Source: a virus
Strand: one strand, 5' to 3'
DNA length: 53,382 bases
Virus record (IMG/VR): IMGVR_UViG_3300046535_001175
Span: 1-53,382 of that record
Shown in pieces: positions 23,586 to 30,697 of this stretch. The notes under the pieces are model-generated. The model was given only the letters and a program-made list of their open reading frames with translations, had not been told where the DNA came from and searched no databases. A program made the translations under genes and the position numbers. Each line of letters opens with the position of its first letter. Position 1 is the first letter of the stretch.

Positions 23586-23767
23586 GGCGCCGGCCCCCTC
23601 TCCACGACCAGCGCGCGGAACCGGCGGCCCCGGTGCTGTATGGGCGCGTACGTGCCGTGGCGGTGGCACCAGCAGCAACGCCAACGGTCGTGCTCGAGCA
23701 CGAGCGCGCCGTCGCACTCGAAGCACCAGGGTTGTGATTCGTACAGCGCGCGGATAGCGGGGCTCAT
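23582..23767 (-). CDS. zinc-ribbon small protein
   Basis: A 61-residue protein with a four-Cys ribbon: PWCFECDGALVLE and WRCCWCHRHGTY. The knuckle spacing (CxxC-x14-CxxC, with an extra Cys) fits one zinc. ATGA junctions on both sides. Probably a nucleic-acid or protein adaptor. Confidence 0.65.
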   Translation of the reverse strand: MSPAIRALYESQPWCFECDGALVLEHDRWRCCWCHRHGTYAPIQHRGRRFRALVVERGPAP

Positions 23768-23943
23768 GCGTTGCCTCCGTGCTTGCTGTCGCGCAGCCGG
23801 TCGATGGCGGCGCGGTTGTCTCGTGAGGCTTCCCAGAGGCGCATGGTCGCGTCGGTGCCGTGCTGCTCGCCGAGCACCCAGCCGACGACGAACGTGACGA
23901 CTGTGACGTCAAGCGCGAGCGTCGCGAGGCAGAAGAAAATCAT
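23764..23943 (-). CDS. small single-pass membrane protein
   Basis: A 59-residue protein. The N-terminal membrane segment (IFFCLATLALDVTVVTFVVG) is followed by a charged cytoplasmic tail (LWEASRDNRAAIDRLRDSKH). ATGA overlaps on both sides support it. Function unknown. Confidence 0.6.
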   Translation of the reverse strand: MIFFCLATLALDVTVVTFVVGWVLGEQHGTDATMRLWEASRDNRAAIDRLRDSKHGGNA

Positions 23944-24152
23944 CGCTTCACTCCCGCCACCGCGAGCTTCGGCTCCGCGTGCGCCATCGCCGTGCGCGCC
24001 CACTGCTCGCGTAGTGCGTGCAGCTCGTCGGCGAGCGCGTGGTGGCCGTGCGCGCGTAGTGATGTGATCGCGTCGGCCATCAGCGGGAGCGGGCGTTGCG
24101 CGAGTAGGCGGATCACGTCGCCGGGGGTCCCTTGCCAGAGTGCGGTGGTCAT
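23940..24152 (-). CDS. unknown small helical protein
   Basis: A 70-residue protein, MTTALWQGTPGDVIRLLAQR followed by helical segments (DAITSLRAHGHHALADELHA, LREQW). Its layout resembles the next upstream gene (helix, H...DLAAK..ALR.EW), so the two may be distant paralogues. ATGA start. Function unknown. Confidence 0.55.
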   Translation of the reverse strand: MTTALWQGTPGDVIRLLAQRPLPLMADAITSLRAHGHHALADELHALREQWARTAMAHAEPKLAVAGVKR

Positions 24153-24310
24153 TCGCTGCGCCCCGTTCTTTCGTCGCGCACAGCAGCATCGCTCGCGCTG
24201 CGCCACTCAGCGCGCAACGCTGCGACCTTCGCCGCGAGATCAGTTCGACCGCGCCTGAGCAAGTGCCGATGCAACGTCAAAAAAAGCGTGTTCAAGGTTG
24301 CATCGCTCAC
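24149..24310 (-). CDS. unknown 53-residue helical protein
   Basis: GTG start in a GTGA junction. The protein reads VSDATLNTLFLTLHRHLLRR, then GRTDLAAKVAALRAEWRSAS. It shares the G/H..DLA.....LR..W pattern with the following gene. Function unknown. Confidence 0.5.
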   Translation of the reverse strand: MSDATLNTLFLTLHRHLLRRGRTDLAAKVAALRAEWRSASDAAVRDERTGRSE

Positions 24311-24717
24311 GTTGCCAACTCCCTCTGCTGCGGTTCTCTTCGCGGTTCGCTCGCCCCGGCGCGCAACCACACCGCCGACGCTGCGAGTTCGGTGCGCAGT
24401 TGCAACGAGTCAGGCACGACTGCGATTCGCCACGCGCGCAAGAGCAGCGCCTTGTCCGCGGCGATCGCTTCCGCGCACTCCGCATCGCTCGGATCTTCCG
24501 CGTAGCATTTTTGTAACGTGATCAGATTCCACATGAGTCCGCGCAGTCGGCTCTCGTTCTCGCTGATCGCGCCCGTGTGATCGAACTTGCTTTGCAGATC
24601 GTAGTCGCGCGCTGGAAAAATCGGCACTGGCGTGCATGCGTGTTCAAGCCAGCCAGCGTTGCGGTGTATGGCGAGTGCGAGATCGCGCGGTGACTTGCAG
24701 AGTTGTGCGAGATTCAT
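24307..24717 (-). CDS. unknown protein
   Basis: A 136-residue protein, mostly helical, with MNLAQLCKSPRDLALAIHRN at the start and ENESRLRGLMWNLITLQKCY in the middle. It is followed by an acidic segment and an Ala-rich C-terminus. It overlaps the O-like gene by 4 nt. A replication-associated role is only contextual. Confidence 0.6.
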   Translation of the reverse strand: MNLAQLCKSPRDLALAIHRNAGWLEHACTPVPIFPARDYDLQSKFDHTGAISENESRLRGLMWNLITLQKCYAEDPSDAECAEAIAADKALLLRAWRIAVVPDSLQLRTELAASAVWLRAGASEPRREPQQRELAT

Positions 24718-25610
24718 TGGCCCCTCAGAAATGCTTGCCGATCGCGTTCTTGCTCGGCCGTGAGCGGCGACATCGTCGCATGCTTGGGTTGCTCGCCGCT
24801 CGCGTGCTCGGGCGGCGCTGCCCACTCGCCGAACTGATCGATCAGCCATCGCAGCACGGGGCGCTTGCTTTTGGATTCGCAGTCAGCAGCGAAAACTTTT
24901 GCGGATCGCACGAACAGCGCCCCGGGTCCGATGCGCTGCCTTTCCGCCGTGTCGCAGAGCACGCCGAGTAGGGGCTCGAACTCGCCGGCCTTCAGCTTCT
25001 GCCCGGTGTGTTGCTGCCACAGTGCCGCCAGCCTCGAGCACAAGTCGGGATCGGGCTCCGGGTCCGCATTCGGGATCTGAAAAACCGGGGGGGGGCCGAA
25101 TCCGGAAGCAACCGAGCCGTTCGCGCTCTTTGCTGCAAGCTCTGCAGTAGGCCCCCCCCGTGGATCTGGATCTGGATCTGGATCTGGATCTGCCTCTGCT
25201 ATGGGTGGACATTTGGGACGCGTCCGATTACGTCCGACATCGTCCGGACGCTTAGCTCGAGCGCGACGTTTTCGTTCTGCGTCGCGCTGCAGGTAGTCTT
25301 CTCGGCTTGCAAGCTGGCGATACTTCTCGTGATTTAGAAGAGCCCATCCGCCATCAATCGGCTCGATGCGTCTGCCGTCATGCTCTTTGGTGCGCGAGTA
25401 AGTGTCAGGCGCACAAAGGAACACAATGGCGGCATCGCAGGACTCTAACGGCACATTTGCGAGCGCTGCGAGTCCGGGTATGGAGGCCATCACCTCGCCG
25501 TGACGGTTGGCGAGCGCGAGCATGGTGATCCACACCAGGCGCACGTGGTCTGGTGCACGCCAAACAGTCGAAGTGATGATTTGTGCATGCAATTTGGTGA
25601 AGCCTTCCAT
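24714..25610 (-). CDS. O-like phage replication protein
   Basis: A 298-residue protein. The N-terminal 100 residues are a winged-helix replication-organiser type domain: FTKLHAQIITSTVWRAPDHV, then RLVWITMLALANRHGEVMAS, IPGLAALANVP and DGGWALLNHEKYR. A disordered linker follows with five Asp-Pro repeats and a triple Pro. The C-terminal helical domain (LCSRLAALWQQHTGQKLKAG onward, ending RPVLRWLIDQFGEW) may bind the helicase. It probably loads host DnaB at the phage origin, because no helicase or polymerase gene is present. Homopolymer runs of 9 G and 8 C lie in its linker. A shorter paralogue follows at 25625. Confidence 0.7.
   Translation of the reverse strand: MEGFTKLHAQIITSTVWRAPDHVRLVWITMLALANRHGEVMASIPGLAALANVPLESCDAAIVFLCAPDTYSRTKEHDGRRIEPIDGGWALLNHEKYRQLASREDYLQRDAERKRRARAKRPDDVGRNRTRPKCPPIAEADPDPDPDPDPRGGPTAELAAKSANGSVASGFGPPPVFQIPNADPEPDPDLCSRLAALWQQHTGQKLKAGEFEPLLGVLCDTAERQRIGPGALFVRSAKVFAADCESKSKRPVLRWLIDQFGEWAAPPEHASGEQPKHATMSPLTAEQERDRQAFLRGQ
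25087..25159. repeat. G9 and C8 tracts forming an inverted repeat
   Basis: Nine G (25087-25095, flanked by CC) and eight C (25152-25159, preceded by GG) lie inside the O-like gene and can pair as stem arms. Five tandem GGATCT units (25162-25191) follow. Both homopolymers are in codons of the disordered linker, so they are candidate slippage sites. Confidence 0.7.
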
Positions 25611-25624
25611 GCGATGTCCGGACG

Positions 25625-26032
25625 CTATCGGACAAGTCCGCTCTTGTCCTGGTTTGTCGCCTTGTCACGCTCATATTTCCGGCGTTGCCGAGCCGCCGCG
25701 CTCACGCGTTTGTTGCATGCTGATGCTTTACGCGAGTACTTCTCGTGATTTAGAAGGTGCCAGCCACCGTCGGCCTGCTGAATGCGGCGACCTTCGAAGT
25801 CCTTCGAGCGACTGTGCTCGTCCGGACTCAAGAAGATCCGCAACGCCGATTCACACTCGGGCTGCGAGACGTTGGCGCGCCTGGCGAGAGCGGGGATGGA
25901 TGCCTCGACGACCCCGAAACGATTGGCCATGAGAAGCATCGTGATCCACACTACCCGCGTCGAAGACGAAGCCTGCCAAAGGCAGGAATCTAGAAGAGTT
26001 CCGAATAGCTTGATGTCGTTTGCCATAAGCAT
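25625..26032 (-). CDS. O-like protein paralogue, N-terminal domain only
   Basis: A 135-residue protein closely paralleling the first 105 residues of the O-like protein: WQASSSTRVVWITMLLMANR, then ASIPALARRANVSQPEC, GRRIQQADGGWHLLNHEKYS. A basic tail replaces the linker and C-terminal domain. It probably binds DNA but lacks the helicase-loading half, so it may be a regulator, competitor or origin-marking partner. Start taken at the ATG at 26032; the ATG at 26026 (MANDIKLFG) is equally possible. Confidence 0.65.
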   Translation of the reverse strand: MLMANDIKLFGTLLDSCLWQASSSTRVVWITMLLMANRFGVVEASIPALARRANVSQPECESALRIFLSPDEHSRSKDFEGRRIQQADGGWHLLNHEKYSRKASACNKRVSAAARQRRKYERDKATNQDKSGLVR

Positions 26033-26058
26033 CACGCTAACTCACGCATAATCACGCG

Positions 26059-26307
26059 TCAACCGTCACCTTTGAGCGTTTCGGACACGCCACGGACCCG
26101 CTCCGGCGGTAGCCGATAGTTCTGCGTGTGATTTGGTCCGCGCTCCATGAGCACGTGCCCAGACGCCTCGAGTTCGGCAAGCAGCGCGCGCCCGCGTTCC
26201 TGTCGAATCCGAGCGCGCGCGAGGACCTCTTTCTTGCCGGCGCCAGGGTTGAGCTTGATGACGGTCAGCAACCGCTGGACGTCTCGCTCTCTGGCGTCAA
26301 CCGTCAT
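26059..26307 (-). CDS. winged-helix DNA-binding protein
   Basis: An 82-residue protein. VQRLLTVIKLNPGAGKKEVL followed by ARARIRQERGRALLAELEAS and GHVLMERGPNHTQNYRLPPE reads as helix, helix-turn-helix and beta wing, i.e. a MarR- or IclR-like mini winged helix. Probably binds DNA, as a transcription or replication regulator. Confidence 0.65.
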   Translation of the reverse strand: MTVDARERDVQRLLTVIKLNPGAGKKEVLARARIRQERGRALLAELEASGHVLMERGPNHTQNYRLPPERVRGVSETLKGDG

Positions 26308-26319
26308 ACGTGCGTACTC

Positions 26320-27234
26320 CTACTGCTCGGGCATCCCAACAAACACCGGCAAACCAGTCTCCTTGCGCACGAGGTCGCACGCCTCACCGAACGCGTGATC
26401 GAACACGAGGTCAGTGCGATAGAGCTTCAGTGTCCACGTCAGCCGCCCGGTGCCCGGCTCGACTCGGTACCGCAACCGCACCGCGATCTTGTACGGCGGC
26501 CCGCCACGAAACACGGGAATGGCAACGCCGAAGCCACCGGGCACCTTGATCGGCGCGCCCGCGGCGTCGGCGTGCTTGGTCTCGAATCGAATGCGCCCCT
26601 CGCCGCTCGAAAGGCTGACGTTCTCCGAAACCTTGCTCTCGACGTTGACGCTGAGTCCGCGGCTGAGCTCGACGAGCTGCGCCGGCGTAGCCACCATCGT
26701 CCCGAGCAACTCAGCCGCGCTCCAGACCGTATCACCGCCCTGCGCCGGGTCGAGCACGTCGCCCACGCGCTCCTCGATGAACTCGGCGAACTGCCGTTGC
26801 GGCATCGCCACGCTGTCGACTGCAGCCCACGCAGCCCACGCTTCCGACAGCGGAAAATCATAGCGTCCGCGGTGCTCGCAGAACCGTGGCGAGCCCGTGC
26901 CGCCGGCGTGGTAGTCGAGTACAGAGAGCAGCTTCGGCGCCTTCGGCGTGTCGTCTGCGAAGACTGCGCTCTCGGCGTCCTTGAAGCGATTGGTGTGCTC
27001 GATGAAAGACGCGAGCGAAGTCAGCTTCGCGGTGCCGCGCTTTCGTTCGGGGGCGGTGAGGTACTCGTCGAGCAGCGGCTTGAGGGAATGCACCGACAAG
27101 TCCCGCGGAAGGATGAGCACTTGGCTTGCTTCCGGTGCGCCGCGCTCGATGTCGATCAACCGGTTCGCGAGCTGCTCTTTCGCAAACGCGATCAGCGCCG
27201 CATTCTCGGACAGTTCACCATCATCGTTGCTCAC
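26320..27234 (-). CDS. DUF2303 family protein
   Basis: A 304-residue protein fitting DUF2303. The characteristic middle is LLSVLDYHAGG followed by PRFCEHRGRYDFPLSEAWAA and QFAEFIEERVGDVLD. The C-terminal half is a beta-rich domain (GGFGVAIPVFRGGPPYKIAV, then LRYRVEPGTGRLTWTLKLYR). The family is found in many phages, usually near recombination or replication genes; biochemical activity unknown to me. It shares a short overlap with the gene at 27231. Confidence 0.8.
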   Translation of the reverse strand: MSNDDGELSENAALIAFAKEQLANRLIDIERGAPEASQVLILPRDLSVHSLKPLLDEYLTAPERKRGTAKLTSLASFIEHTNRFKDAESAVFADDTPKAPKLLSVLDYHAGGTGSPRFCEHRGRYDFPLSEAWAAWAAVDSVAMPQRQFAEFIEERVGDVLDPAQGGDTVWSAAELLGTMVATPAQLVELSRGLSVNVESKVSENVSLSSGEGRIRFETKHADAAGAPIKVPGGFGVAIPVFRGGPPYKIAVRLRYRVEPGTGRLTWTLKLYRTDLVFDHAFGEACDLVRKETGLPVFVGMPEQ

Positions 27235-27638
27235 GGTGTCACCTCACGCGGCTCTTGCTCGTCGTCTTCGATGCCAAACACCGCGCGCTTGAGTTCGACT
27301 TCGCGAATCCCGGGAAGCGTCTGCTGCTTCGGATCCTCGCGCGTCATGTTGCCGGCTTTGGTGATCCAGAAGACAGAGCCAGTCTTCGGCGTGGCGGGCG
27401 GCTTGCTCTTCACGTCGTAGGTGACGATGCACGGGCCATCGCCATCAGTCGCGAACTTGAGCGAGAGTGTGAGTTCGCCCTTGAGCTTGCCGCCCCGGTC
27501 GATCTGCAGCTTTCTGATCTGCCGACCGAGCTCGAACAATTTGTCGCTGAGTTCGGTGTGGCACTCGCCGTAGTTGAGCTGCTCGATGAATCGAGCTGCA
27601 GAACGCGGGCCTTCGGTATCGCGGGCGTCGTCAGGCAT
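27231..27638 (-). CDS. unknown protein paired with DUF2303
   Basis: A 135-residue protein. An N-terminal helical region (FIEQLNYGECHTELSDKLFE) is followed by beta strands (LKGELTLSLKFATDGDGPCI, VTYDVKSKPP, TGSVFWITKAGNMTR) and an acidic tail. I associate this type of protein with the neighbourhood of DUF2303 genes, and the 4-nt overlap here fits a co-translated pair. Function unknown. Confidence 0.6.
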   Translation of the reverse strand: MPDDARDTEGPRSAARFIEQLNYGECHTELSDKLFELGRQIRKLQIDRGGKLKGELTLSLKFATDGDGPCIVTYDVKSKPPATPKTGSVFWITKAGNMTREDPKQQTLPGIREVELKRAVFGIEDDEQEPREVTP

Positions 27639-27689
27639 CTTTCACTCTCCCTCTATGGCGCCCAACAACAGCGCCGGTGATCGGTTAGG

Positions 27690-27902
27690 TCACTTCGTCG
27701 GCGCACTCCGCTCGCGCAAGCGCGCGGTGTACTCGTCAGCAAGGTGCTGCCGCGCAATCGACCAACATAGCCGAGCGGCCGCACGGTGCGCCTCGGACTC
27801 AAGCGCGTGCCAGGTCTCGATGTGGATCGAGTCGGTCGTGACTTCGACGCAGTGCGGGCGCGCGGGGCGCCGGTCATCGCGACGATGCTCCACGCGGGTC
27901 AT
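27690..27902 (-). CDS. unknown small protein
   Basis: A 70-residue basic protein, with a strand (HCVEVTTDSIHIETW) then a helix (ALESEAHRAAARLCWSIARQ). The ATG overlaps the HTH gene stop (ATGA). Function unknown. Confidence 0.55.
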   Translation of the reverse strand: MTRVEHRRDDRRPARPHCVEVTTDSIHIETWHALESEAHRAAARLCWSIARQHLADEYTARLRERSAPTK

Positions 27903-28177
27903 GCCGTCACCGCCGCGGCACGATACAACGTGCGCGAACCGCGCGCCTTGCTCGGGCTGCCGAGCACCAGGCCCGCGCTCTGCAGGCGTTGCAACGCGCC
28001 CGAGACGCTGCATGGTCGGTTCTTTGCTCGTGCTTCGTAGCCGATGATGGTGCGGAGTGACTGCGCGGAGATGGGGCCGTGACGCTGCACCAGCTCGAGC
28101 ACGCTCACGTCGAAGGTTGCTCGCACGGTGCGCCAGGATGGACGCGCGGCGCTGCTAGATTGGATGCCTAGAGTCAT
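27899..28177 (-). CDS. winged-helix DNA-binding protein
   Basis: A 92-residue protein. ATFDVSVLELVQRHGPISAQ, then SLRTIIGYEARAKNRPCSVS and GALQRLQSAGLVLGSPSK read as a winged helix with an inserted basic turn. Probably a transcriptional regulator of early genes. ATGA overlaps on both sides. Confidence 0.6.
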   Translation of the reverse strand: MTLGIQSSSAARPSWRTVRATFDVSVLELVQRHGPISAQSLRTIIGYEARAKNRPCSVSGALQRLQSAGLVLGSPSKARGSRTLYRAAAVTA

Positions 28178-28554
28178 GCAGTCCCCGTCGCGCCTGCAAA
28201 ATCACGGCTCGCGTCGAATGTCGCGCGCGGGATGCACCGGTCCGCTTCGTAGCAGGCATTCAACCAGTCACAATCGGTGCGCGTCCATTGGCGTCGGTCC
28301 TCTGGAAGCCGCAAAGATGCCTCGTCTGCTACGGCCAGCGCCGTGGCAAGATCGCTGAATGTGATCAGGGCATGATCCTTCACGAGCAGCACAGACCATG
28401 CTCGGGCCGGTCGATGCCAACCTCGAGTGCGCGAGACGACCGTCGCTGCGGCTGGCGACTCGAACACGAACCAGGCGCCAACCTGCAGCCCGCGCACGCG
28501 TTGCACAACGCCAGTCAGATCGCGCAACACGGTCTCGTCGCTGCCGAAACTCAT
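28174..28554 (-). CDS. unknown protein
   Basis: A 126-residue protein. Strands at the N-terminus (LQVGAWFVFESPAAATVVSR) and centre (RAWSVLLVKDHALITFSDLA) are followed by a helical C-terminus rich in Arg/Asp/Trp. No family recognised. It lies between two HTH genes in the control-proximal operon. Confidence 0.55.
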   Translation of the reverse strand: MSFGSDETVLRDLTGVVQRVRGLQVGAWFVFESPAAATVVSRTRGWHRPARAWSVLLVKDHALITFSDLATALAVADEASLRLPEDRRQWTRTDCDWLNACYEADRCIPRATFDASRDFAGATGTA

Positions 28555-28826
28555 CGCGCTGCCCTCGCGCTGACTCGCCTGATCGATCGCAGCCCGCAAG
28601 CGCGGTCGACTGCACGCAACACGTTGCGCGCGCTGCCTCCGCAGTGCTCGGCCTGCAGTACCGCGAGCTCAAGCGTCGGCGTGTGGTGGCCGCGCTCAGT
28701 GCGCCCGATGATCGGGCGGTGCGTGCCTGTGCGCCGCGCGAGTTCGGCCTGCGTGAAGCCAGCGGCGAGCCGCAGGCGGCAGAGTTCAGCGCCGACGCTG
28801 ACGGCGATGCGGGCGGCGAGGGTCAT
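28551..28826 (-). CDS. XRE-family HTH regulator
   Basis: A 91-residue protein. VGAELCRLRLAAGFTQAELA followed by RRTGTHRPIIGRTERGHHTP and TLELAVLQAEHCGG is a standard lambda-repressor-like HTH. It is small and single-domain. As the second gene from the divergent control region it is the best candidate, with its neighbour, for a repressor of the rightward promoters. Confidence 0.75.
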   Translation of the reverse strand: MTLAARIAVSVGAELCRLRLAAGFTQAELARRTGTHRPIIGRTERGHHTPTLELAVLQAEHCGGSARNVLRAVDRACGLRSIRRVSARAAR

Positions 28827-29080
28827 CCTGCCGCCTCCGGTCGCGGCACAGGCTGCGTCGGCGCGTCCTCGAGCTCGGCCAGTACTACCGGCTCGCAGAG
28901 CTCCTTGACCGACACAACGCCGCCGGTCGCGTCGCTGATGCGCTTGGCGCAGTCGTAGACCTCGATCAGCTTGCCGTGCGTCGCCGCGCGCTGAACCGTC
29001 GTAAACGCAAGTCCGGTTTCGCGCACGATTCGCGAAATCTCACCGCGCCCCTTCATTGCGCACCACTCGCCGAGTCGCAT
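28823..29080 (-). CDS. Cro-like HTH protein, first leftward gene
   Basis: An 85-residue protein. MRLGEWCAMKGRGEISRIVR, then ETGLAFTTVQRAATHGKLIE and YDCAKRISDATGG form a Cro/YdaS-like HTH, as in proteins choosing between growth modes. It faces the rightward operon across the 174-nt control region. The ATG at 29080 has little upstream ribosome-binding sequence, so leaderless or weak translation is possible. Its likely target is the repeat-rich region at 29087-29231. Confidence 0.7.
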   Translation of the reverse strand: MRLGEWCAMKGRGEISRIVRETGLAFTTVQRAATHGKLIEVYDCAKRISDATGGVVSVKELCEPVVLAELEDAPTQPVPRPEAAG

Positions 29081-29254
29081 ATGCTGTTGACTCTGTTCCG
29101 TAGTGACGCCTAAAGTCAAGCCTTCGCTGGAAAATCGACAATCGCACATCATGCTACATATTTTCAAGAATCGACACGCGAAGGCTTGCGACTATATTCT
29201 GGCGGCTATAATCTCTATGTGTGGTCGCAAGAGACGCGGCCCAGGAGAGCGCAG
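29081..29254. promoter_or_regulatory. divergent control region
   Basis: Lies between the Cro-like gene (left) and the first rightward gene. It contains an 11-bp inverted repeat, CAAGCCTTCGC (29117-29127) and GCGAAGGCTTG (29178-29188). There is a second inverted pair TTGACT (29087-29092) and AGTCAA (29114-29119), and a third, CTTGCGAC (29185-29192) and GTCGCAAG (29224-29231), around the rightward promoter. AATCGACA-type elements occur at 29134 and 29170. The 11-bp arms place the same sequence against the -35 position on each side, so one protein could sense both directions. Confidence 0.7.
29186..29212 (+). promoter_or_regulatory. rightward promoter P1
   Basis: TTGCGA (29186-29191) and a perfect TATAAT (29207-29212) are separated by 15 nt, shorter than the usual 16-18. 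A CTATAAT context and the following AGGAG ribosome-binding site before the ATG at 29255 support it. The same arrangement recurs at 31184. Confidence 0.6.
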
Positions 29255-29545
29255 ATGACTTCGTCCAACCCGCCCACCATCCACGTAGACCGGCTCTCGA
29301 GCCGCCCCGCCGTTGCACGTGCAACCGGCAAGACGCTCGAGGCGCTGGCCCGGGACCGCAAGGTCGCGAAGCTGCTGGCGGTGCTCGAGCGCGCCGCGTT
29401 CGCCGCCGGCGTGCCCGTGCTGACCGCCGAGCACGTAGACGGCACCGACTGGGCCGCGGTCGCCCGCATCGCTGACTGCAACCCGCCCAGCGCGCTCACG
29501 GTCGCCCTGCTCCGCCGCCGGCTGGCGCTCGGGGGTGCACTGTGA
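29255..29545 (+). CDS. unknown protein, paralogue of the 32055 gene
   Basis: A 96-residue protein. Its helical core (LARDRKVAKLLAVLERAAFA, then AGVPVLTAEHVDGTDWAAVA and PPSALTVALLRRRL) aligns with the gene at 32055: RERKV..ILA, D....LDWA, PPSE.T...IR.R. Excellent AGGAG site 7 nt before the ATG. First gene of the rightward operon, so expressed earliest. Function unknown. Confidence 0.65.
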   Translation: MTSSNPPTIHVDRLSSRPAVARATGKTLEALARDRKVAKLLAVLERAAFAAGVPVLTAEHVDGTDWAAVARIADCNPPSALTVALLRRRLALGGAL

Positions 29546-29745
29546 TTATCACCCGCAACTACGCAATGCGCTTGGTGCGCGCTGGCAAAGCGACGATTGA
29601 GGATTGCTGCACGATCGATTCCGAGGGCGCCGTTTGGCAGATCGTAACGCGGCACGACTTGCTTCGCGTGGACCATTTTCGTGCGCTGTGCGGTAACGCT
29701 GGCCTGCCACGCCCAGAGCCGAGGCAGATCGGGGGTGCGCTGTGA
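29542..29745 (+). CDS. unknown small protein
   Basis: A 67-residue protein with GTG start in a GTGA junction. The core reads RNYAMRLVRAGKATIEDCCT then a strand (AVWQIVTRHDLLRVDHF). It resembles tiny phage proteins with a compact beta-hairpin; function unknown. Confidence 0.55.
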   Translation: MIITRNYAMRLVRAGKATIEDCCTIDSEGAVWQIVTRHDLLRVDHFRALCGNAGLPRPEPRQIGGAL

Positions 29746-29996
29746 ACCGCGCCGCCGCCGCCTACGGTTGGGAAGATGCACACACGTTCATGCGGGAAAA
29801 CGACCGCGATACCTGGACGGATACGCTTACAGGGTCGCCGTCAGAGGCTTTGATCAACGCTCTCACCGTCAACAAGACGGCCGATCTGTTTCAGGTCGAT
29901 CCGGAAGCGCCCGAGTTCTGCGACGCGCTCGCCGACTACGATGCCGAATGGCGGCGCGCGATCAAAACGACCCTCGCAAAGGACGTGACGCCATGA
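29742..29996 (+). CDS. unknown small acidic protein
   Basis: An 84-residue protein with GTG start overlapping the previous stop. Helical and acidic (DTWTDTLTGSPSEALINALT, then EFCDALADYDAEWRRAI). Net negative charge and small size are compatible with a DNA-mimic or inhibitor, but nothing specific supports that. Confidence 0.55.
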   Translation: MNRAAAAYGWEDAHTFMRENDRDTWTDTLTGSPSEALINALTVNKTADLFQVDPEAPEFCDALADYDAEWRRAIKTTLAKDVTP

Positions 29997-30163
29997 CCGC
30001 CGACCGCCTCCAAGCCGCCACGCTGGTCGAGCTGCTCGCCGAGCGCCGCGAGAACGTGCTCGAGCGCAGCCACGAGTGCGACCGCACCGCGAAGGCGATG
30101 ATCGCGCATCACATCGCCACGATCGACGCCGAGCTCGCACGCCGCAGACAGGTGACATCATGA
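29993..30163 (+). CDS. unknown 56-residue helical protein
   Basis: ATGA start. A helical hairpin (LVELLAERRENVLERSHECD, then RTAKAMIAHHIATIDAELAR) ends in RQVTS. Its final 17 bases are nearly identical to the end of the next gene. Function unknown. Confidence 0.55.
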   Translation: MTADRLQAATLVELLAERRENVLERSHECDRTAKAMIAHHIATIDAELARRRQVTS

Positions 30164-30303
30164 AACAGCTCAAGAAACTACACCGCGCCTCACGCGCGCT
30201 TGGCGACAAGCGTAGCCTGAAAACGTTCGTTCGCTCGCTGCTGCCGGGCATGTTCATCATCTGGCCAGCCAAGGCGATTCGCATCCGACAGGTGACGTCA
30301 TGA
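30160..30303 (+). CDS. unknown 47-residue basic protein
   Basis: ATGA start. Strongly basic (MKQLKKLHRASRALGDKRSL) with a hydrophobic middle (LLPGMFIIWPA), so possibly membrane- or nucleic-acid-associated. It ends IRIRQVTS like the preceding gene. Function unknown. Confidence 0.5.
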   Translation: MKQLKKLHRASRALGDKRSLKTFVRSLLPGMFIIWPAKAIRIRQVTS

Positions 30304-30488
30304 CACCGCGCGAACGTCGCGAGCTAATCGCCGCGCATGTTCTATCCGGACTGCTCGCGTCCGACGCCGGAGAACGAACCATGAGCCGGCAAGACTATTA
30401 CGCCTTCGAACCGGATAAAGCCGCCTTGATAGCCGTCGAGCTGGCCGACGCATTGATCAAACGCCTCGACGCCACGGAGTACCCATGA
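30300..30488 (+). CDS. unknown 62-residue protein
   Basis: ATGA start. TPRERRELIAAHVLSGLLAS then YAFEPDKAALIAVELADALI: two helices in the pattern (VxxAVxxADALI) seen in many uncharacterised phage gene products. Function unknown. Confidence 0.55.
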   Translation: MTPRERRELIAAHVLSGLLASDAGERTMSRQDYYAFEPDKAALIAVELADALIKRLDATEYP

Positions 30489-30697
30489 ACTCGCACTTCC
30501 CAGCACCCCAAGACGCCCGTACCCTCGCCCAGTTTCGCGCGCTCGGCGCGCCCACCCCCGCTCCGAAGCCCCGCCGGCGCGAAGACCGCTGCGAGCACTG
30601 CAAACGCGTCGTTACCGCCTTCGAGTCCGGCTACTGTGACCTGAAAACCGGGCGCGTGTGGTGCAAGCGCTCGAGCTGCCGCCCGGTGTCTTCGTGA
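30485..30697 (+). CDS. zinc-binding small protein
   Basis: A 70-residue protein. The C-terminal half carries DRCEHCKRVV then YCDLKTGRVWCKRSSC, five Cys suitable for one zinc site. The N-terminus is Pro-rich. GTGA junction with the lipoprotein gene. Function unknown. Confidence 0.55.
   Translation: MNSHFPAPQDARTLAQFRALGAPTPAPKPRRREDRCEHCKRVVTAFESGYCDLKTGRVWCKRSSCRPVSS

Noticed and set aside
28551-29254. Full lysogeny module
   Set aside because: A Cro-like gene, an XRE regulator and a divergent promoter are present, but no integrase, excisionase, partition gene or att-like repeat was seen, so temperate life is not supported.
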